Source: CAYZJD01 sp964478455 (GTDB lineage Bacteria > Acidobacteriota > Terriglobia > Bryobacterales > Bryobacteraceae). From it: a stretch of 8,257 nucleotides of DNA. A program made the position numbers and the translations under genes. Below the pieces are notes generated by a model, which did no database searches, had not been told where the DNA came from, and was given only the letters and a program-made list of their open reading frames with translations. Shown here piece by piece: positions 6,080 to 8,257 of this stretch; the stretch's first letter is position 1, and each line of letters begins with the position of its first letter. The stretch spans positions 1 to 8,257 of the forward strand of contig CAYZJD010000199.1 in the NCBI GenBank assembly GCA_964478455.1, written 5' to 3'.

Positions 6080-7507
6080 ATGGCCGAGTTGAGCGACGAC
6101 GTCTTCTTCGCCACCATCACCGAGCTGAACGCGAAGCTCAAGGCACGCGAGTTCTCCGCCGTCGAGCTGGCGCGCGCCTTCTGCGACCGGCTCGAAAAGC
6201 TCGGGCCGCGTTACAACGCCCTGGCGCTTTCGCTCCGCGAGCGCGCCGTCCGCAAGGCGAAGGACGTGGACGGCGATATCAAACGCGAGCGCTTCCGCGG
6301 GCCGTTGCAGGGCGTTCCTTACGCCGCGAAAGACCTGCTCTGCCTCTCCGGAACGCCCACCACCTGGGGAGCCAAGCCGTACGGCGGCCAGGTCTTCGAT
6401 TACGACGCGACCGTGCTGCGGAAGCTGGACAAAGCAGGCGCGGTCCTCACCGGGAAGCTCGCGATGGTCGAACTCGCGGGCGGCGGTGGCTACCGCTATG
6501 CGGCTGCATCGCTCACCGGCCCGGGCCTGAATCCGTGGGACCGCTCCTGCTGGGCCGGCGGCTCGTCCAGCGGCTCGGGCAGCGCCGTGGCCGCGGGACT
6601 GGCGCCCTTTGCTCTCGGCTCCGAGACATGGGGTTCCATCCTGACCCCCAGCGCCTACTGCGGCATCACCGCTTTGCGCCCCACCTACGGCCTGGTGAGC
6701 CGCTACGGCGCGATGGCGCTCTCCTGGACCATGGACAAGATCGGCCCGATGTGCCGGTCCGCCGAAGATTGCGGGCACGTGTTGCGAGTCATTGCCGGAG
6801 GCGACTCGAACGATCCAGGCTCGGCCGGCAAGAGCTTCTACTACGCGCCGCAGTTCGCGCGCAAACCGTCGGAGCTGAAGGTCGGCTTCGCGCCGGTAGA
6901 TATCGAGGGGTGGGCCGACCCGGCCGCCCGCCCCGCCTTCCGCGCCGCCCTCGATGTGCTGCGCGGCCTCGGTGTTCGGATGGTGGAAGCGCGTCTGCCC
7001 GATTTCCCGTACAACGCCGTCGCGGGCACGGTCATCAGCGTGGAAGGGTCCGCGGTGTTCGAGCCGCTGATCCGCAGCGGCCAGGTTGACCGGCTTGCCG
7101 ACCTGAAGCAAATCGCCGGACTCAAGGCCGGCCTCGACATCCCGGCGAAGGACTACCTGAAAGCGATGCGCATCCGCAGCCTGATCCGCGCCGCGATGCG
7201 CAAGCTCTTCACCCAGGTGGACGTGATCGTCTCTCCCAGCACCTTTGGCCCGGCGACAAAGATCAGCGTGCCCGTGGACAGCGGCTTCACTCCCAAGCCG
7301 GAGCCGAAGGACCGCGGCTTCAGCGATCTCGGCGCCGCCGGCAACCTCGCCGGCCTGCCCGCGCTCTCGCTGCCATGCGGCTTCGCGGGGAGCCTGCCTG
7401 TCGCCATCCAGCTTGTCGCCCGGCCATACTACGAGAACCACCTCATCGCGCTGGGGAAGGCATTCCAGGATCAGACGGACTGGCACCGCCGCCGCCCGCC
7501 AGGGTGA
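6080..7507 (+). CDS. Amidase-signature family hydrolase
   Basis: A 475-residue member of the amidase signature family (GatA, fatty-acid amide hydrolase and nylon-oligomer hydrolase relatives), which cleaves amide bonds by a Ser-cisSer-Lys triad. Lys84 lies in VPYAAKDLL, the probable cis-Ser162 in AGGSSSGSGSAVAAG (159-173), and the nucleophile Ser186 in GSETWGSILTPSAYCGITALRPTYG-like sequence (180-204). The C-terminal part has the usual NLAGLPALSLPCG and IQLVARPYYE. GSETWGSI replaces the GSDTGGSI of GatA, and no gatB or gatC is nearby. A stand-alone amidase of unknown substrate is therefore likelier than the tRNA amidotransferase subunit. It has no signal peptide of its own. ATG 6080 has a GAGG at 6066-6069, inside the end of the Tat gene, at acceptable distance. 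It is convergent with the ZIP transporter gene. Confidence 0.9.
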   Translation: MAELSDDVFFATITELNAKLKAREFSAVELARAFCDRLEKLGPRYNALALSLRERAVRKAKDVDGDIKRERFRGPLQGVPYAAKDLLCLSGTPTTWGAKPYGGQVFDYDATVLRKLDKAGAVLTGKLAMVELAGGGGYRYAAASLTGPGLNPWDRSCWAGGSSSGSGSAVAAGLAPFALGSETWGSILTPSAYCGITALRPTYGLVSRYGAMALSWTMDKIGPMCRSAEDCGHVLRVIAGGDSNDPGSAGKSFYYAPQFARKPSELKVGFAPVDIEGWADPAARPAFRAALDVLRGLGVRMVEARLPDFPYNAVAGTVISVEGSAVFEPLIRSGQVDRLADLKQIAGLKAGLDIPAKDYLKAMRIRSLIRAAMRKLFTQVDVIVSPSTFGPATKISVPVDSGFTPKPEPKDRGFSDLGAAGNLAGLPALSLPCGFAGSLPVAIQLVARPYYENHLIALGKAFQDQTDWHRRRPPG

Positions 7508-7528
7508 CCGCTCCCTCACCATCGCAGT

Positions 7529-7548
7529 TCGGCGCGTGTTTGCGCCGA
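7529..7548. terminator. Hairpin between convergent amidase and transporter genes
   Basis: A perfect 7-bp stem, TCGGCGC/GCGCCGA, with a six-base loop (GTGTTT), sits in the 66-base gap between two convergent stop codons. This is where a bidirectional terminator would be expected. Neither side has a T-tract, so intrinsic termination is uncertain and the call rests mainly on position. Confidence 0.4.
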
Positions 7549-7573
7549 GCCCGGAGCGTCAGCGACGGACAAC

Positions 7574-8257
7574 CTACCGCAGCAACACCCTCAGGCCCGT
7601 TTGCAACACCGCCGCTCCGGCCGCGCCCGTGAGCGCCGGTCCGAAGGCTGTCCTCGCGCCGCGGCGCCTCCATTCACCGTGAACCGCATGCAGCCCGAGG
7701 AACAAGAAGCTGCCACCGGCGATCGCCAGCGGGTAGCCGATCCAGACCGGGCCGAGGTGCGGCGCTACCAGCGACTCCGTCCATCCTCCGGCCAGCGTCG
7801 GCGACTGGATCAAGGCGCACCAGGCGAGCGCGCCGAAGCGCGACTTCAAGGAAGCGCGCAACATCGCGCCGTAGGCCAGCCCTTCCGGGATCTTGTGCAG
7901 CACTACAGCCGCCAGAATCGCCGCCCCGAGGCCGCCTTCACTCTGCGACGCCGAAATCCCCCACCCGTCCATGAAGCTGTGCAGCCCGCCGGCTACGATC
8001 AGCGGCAGCGCGAAACCATGGAGCGTAACCGCGCACGCGTCGTGATCATGCGTGTGGGCGCAGGACGGACACACCGGGTAAACATAGCGGTTCACCACCC
8101 AGAGCAGCGCGAAGCCCGAGATCAGCAGCACCAGCCCGCCGGTCCAGCCGAATTGTCCGGCGAGTTCGGGCCAGATCCCGAACGCGGCAAGTCCCACCAG
8201 AATCCCCGCGCTGAACGGCACCAGGCCCAGCGCGCCGAGCCGCACGCCGCTCATCCA
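7574..8257 (-). CDS. ZIP-family metal transporter (5' partial)
   Basis: An inner-membrane permease of the ZIP family, which typically imports zinc or other divalent metals. The visible part has 226 residues from an ATG at 8254, but the frame is still open at the edge. The first segment, VPFSAGILVGLAAFGIWPE (12-30), looks like family TM2, so TM1 and the true start probably lie beyond the window. A Cys/His-rich cytosolic loop follows TM3: CPSCAHTHDHDAC (62-74). TM4 carries LHSFMDGWG with His92 and Asp96, and TM5 carries LHKIPEGLAYG with His120 and Glu124, the family metal-site positions. Ser93 and Lys121 stand where many ZIPs have Asn. Further hydrophobic segments follow to the C-terminus. Metal specificity cannot be read from this. 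Confidence 0.85.
   Translation of the reverse strand, partial: WMSGVRLGALGLVPFSAGILVGLAAFGIWPELAGQFGWTGGLVLLISGFALLWVVNRYVYPVCPSCAHTHDHDACAVTLHGFALPLIVAGGLHSFMDGWGISASQSEGGLGAAILAAVVLHKIPEGLAYGAMLRASLKSRFGALAWCALIQSPTLAGGWTESLVAPHLGPVWIGYPLAIAGGSFLFLGLHAVHGEWRRRGARTAFGPALTGAAGAAVLQTGLRVLLR

Noticed and set aside
6040..6082. A frameshift splitting a single Tat-exported amidase gene.
   Set aside because: Not excluded, but the stop and the next ATG are spaced like a normal coupled gene pair, with GAGG upstream, and the amidase N-terminus is complete. I kept two genes and list fusion as the test.
6080..7507. GatA subunit of the Glu-tRNA(Gln)/Asp-tRNA(Asn) amidotransferase.
   Set aside because: No gatB or gatC is present and the nucleophile segment reads GSETWGSI, not GSDTGGSI; a generic amidase fits better.
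5870..7522. A 550-residue open frame on the - strand across the amidase.
   Set aside because: It mirrors the amidase coding region; the + strand carries the full catalytic triad and the - strand translation has no family features.
1..8257. CRISPR array, tRNA/rRNA, transposase, phage or toxin-antitoxin genes.
   Set aside because: I found no regularly spaced direct repeats, tRNA-like cloverleaf, or recognisable mobile or defence protein in any frame.

Overview
The window is GC-rich bacterial DNA that reads as the end of a metagenomic or shotgun contig. Its first 13 bases match the 3' end of the Tn5/Nextera mosaic-end adapter. The most likely source is an Acidobacteriota member, perhaps a Solibacter/Bryobacter relative. 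The reasons are a Pal protein carrying an immunoglobulin-like domain and a polyproline linker next to cpoB, a fused AroD-AroE enzyme, a plant-type phosphofructokinase and a Tat-rich small-protein/amidase pair. No rRNA or other taxonomic marker is present, so this placement is inference.

Layout. (1) Bases 15-1643 hold the end of a Tol-Pal cell-envelope cluster on the + strand: the C-terminal part of Pal (cut by the window edge), then cpoB/ybgF. (2) deoC (1686-2420, +) follows 42 bases later and encodes deoxyribose-phosphate aldolase. (3) The gap 2421-2603 holds an imperfect inverted repeat of the 'CACCGCAGAGGCGCAGAGG' type and several overlapping short palindromes. (4) aroDE (2604-4109, +) is a bifunctional 3-dehydroquinate dehydratase/shikimate dehydrogenase that covers two consecutive steps of the shikimate pathway. 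(5) Convergent to it, on the - strand, is a probable two-gene operon: an ATP-type 6-phosphofructokinase (5809 down to 4499) and a small cyclophilin-like-fold protein (4486 down to 4124). (6) Divergent from the kinase is a 69-residue Tat-signal protein (5865-6074, +), followed 5 bases later by an amidase-signature hydrolase (6080-7507, +). (7) Convergent with the amidase, a ZIP-family metal transporter (- strand) runs off the right edge.

Most of the genes are ordinary housekeeping or metabolic genes. Two places deserve a second look. The first is the short pfk/Tat-protein divergent region. It has a perfect TATAAT placed so that transcription should begin on the A of the ATG (a predicted leaderless mRNA), and the same bases read as TATAGT on the opposite strand toward pfk. 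The second is the coupled pair of a tiny Tat-signal protein and an amidase that has no signal of its own. I found no CRISPR array, RNA gene, transposase, phage gene or clear defence system.
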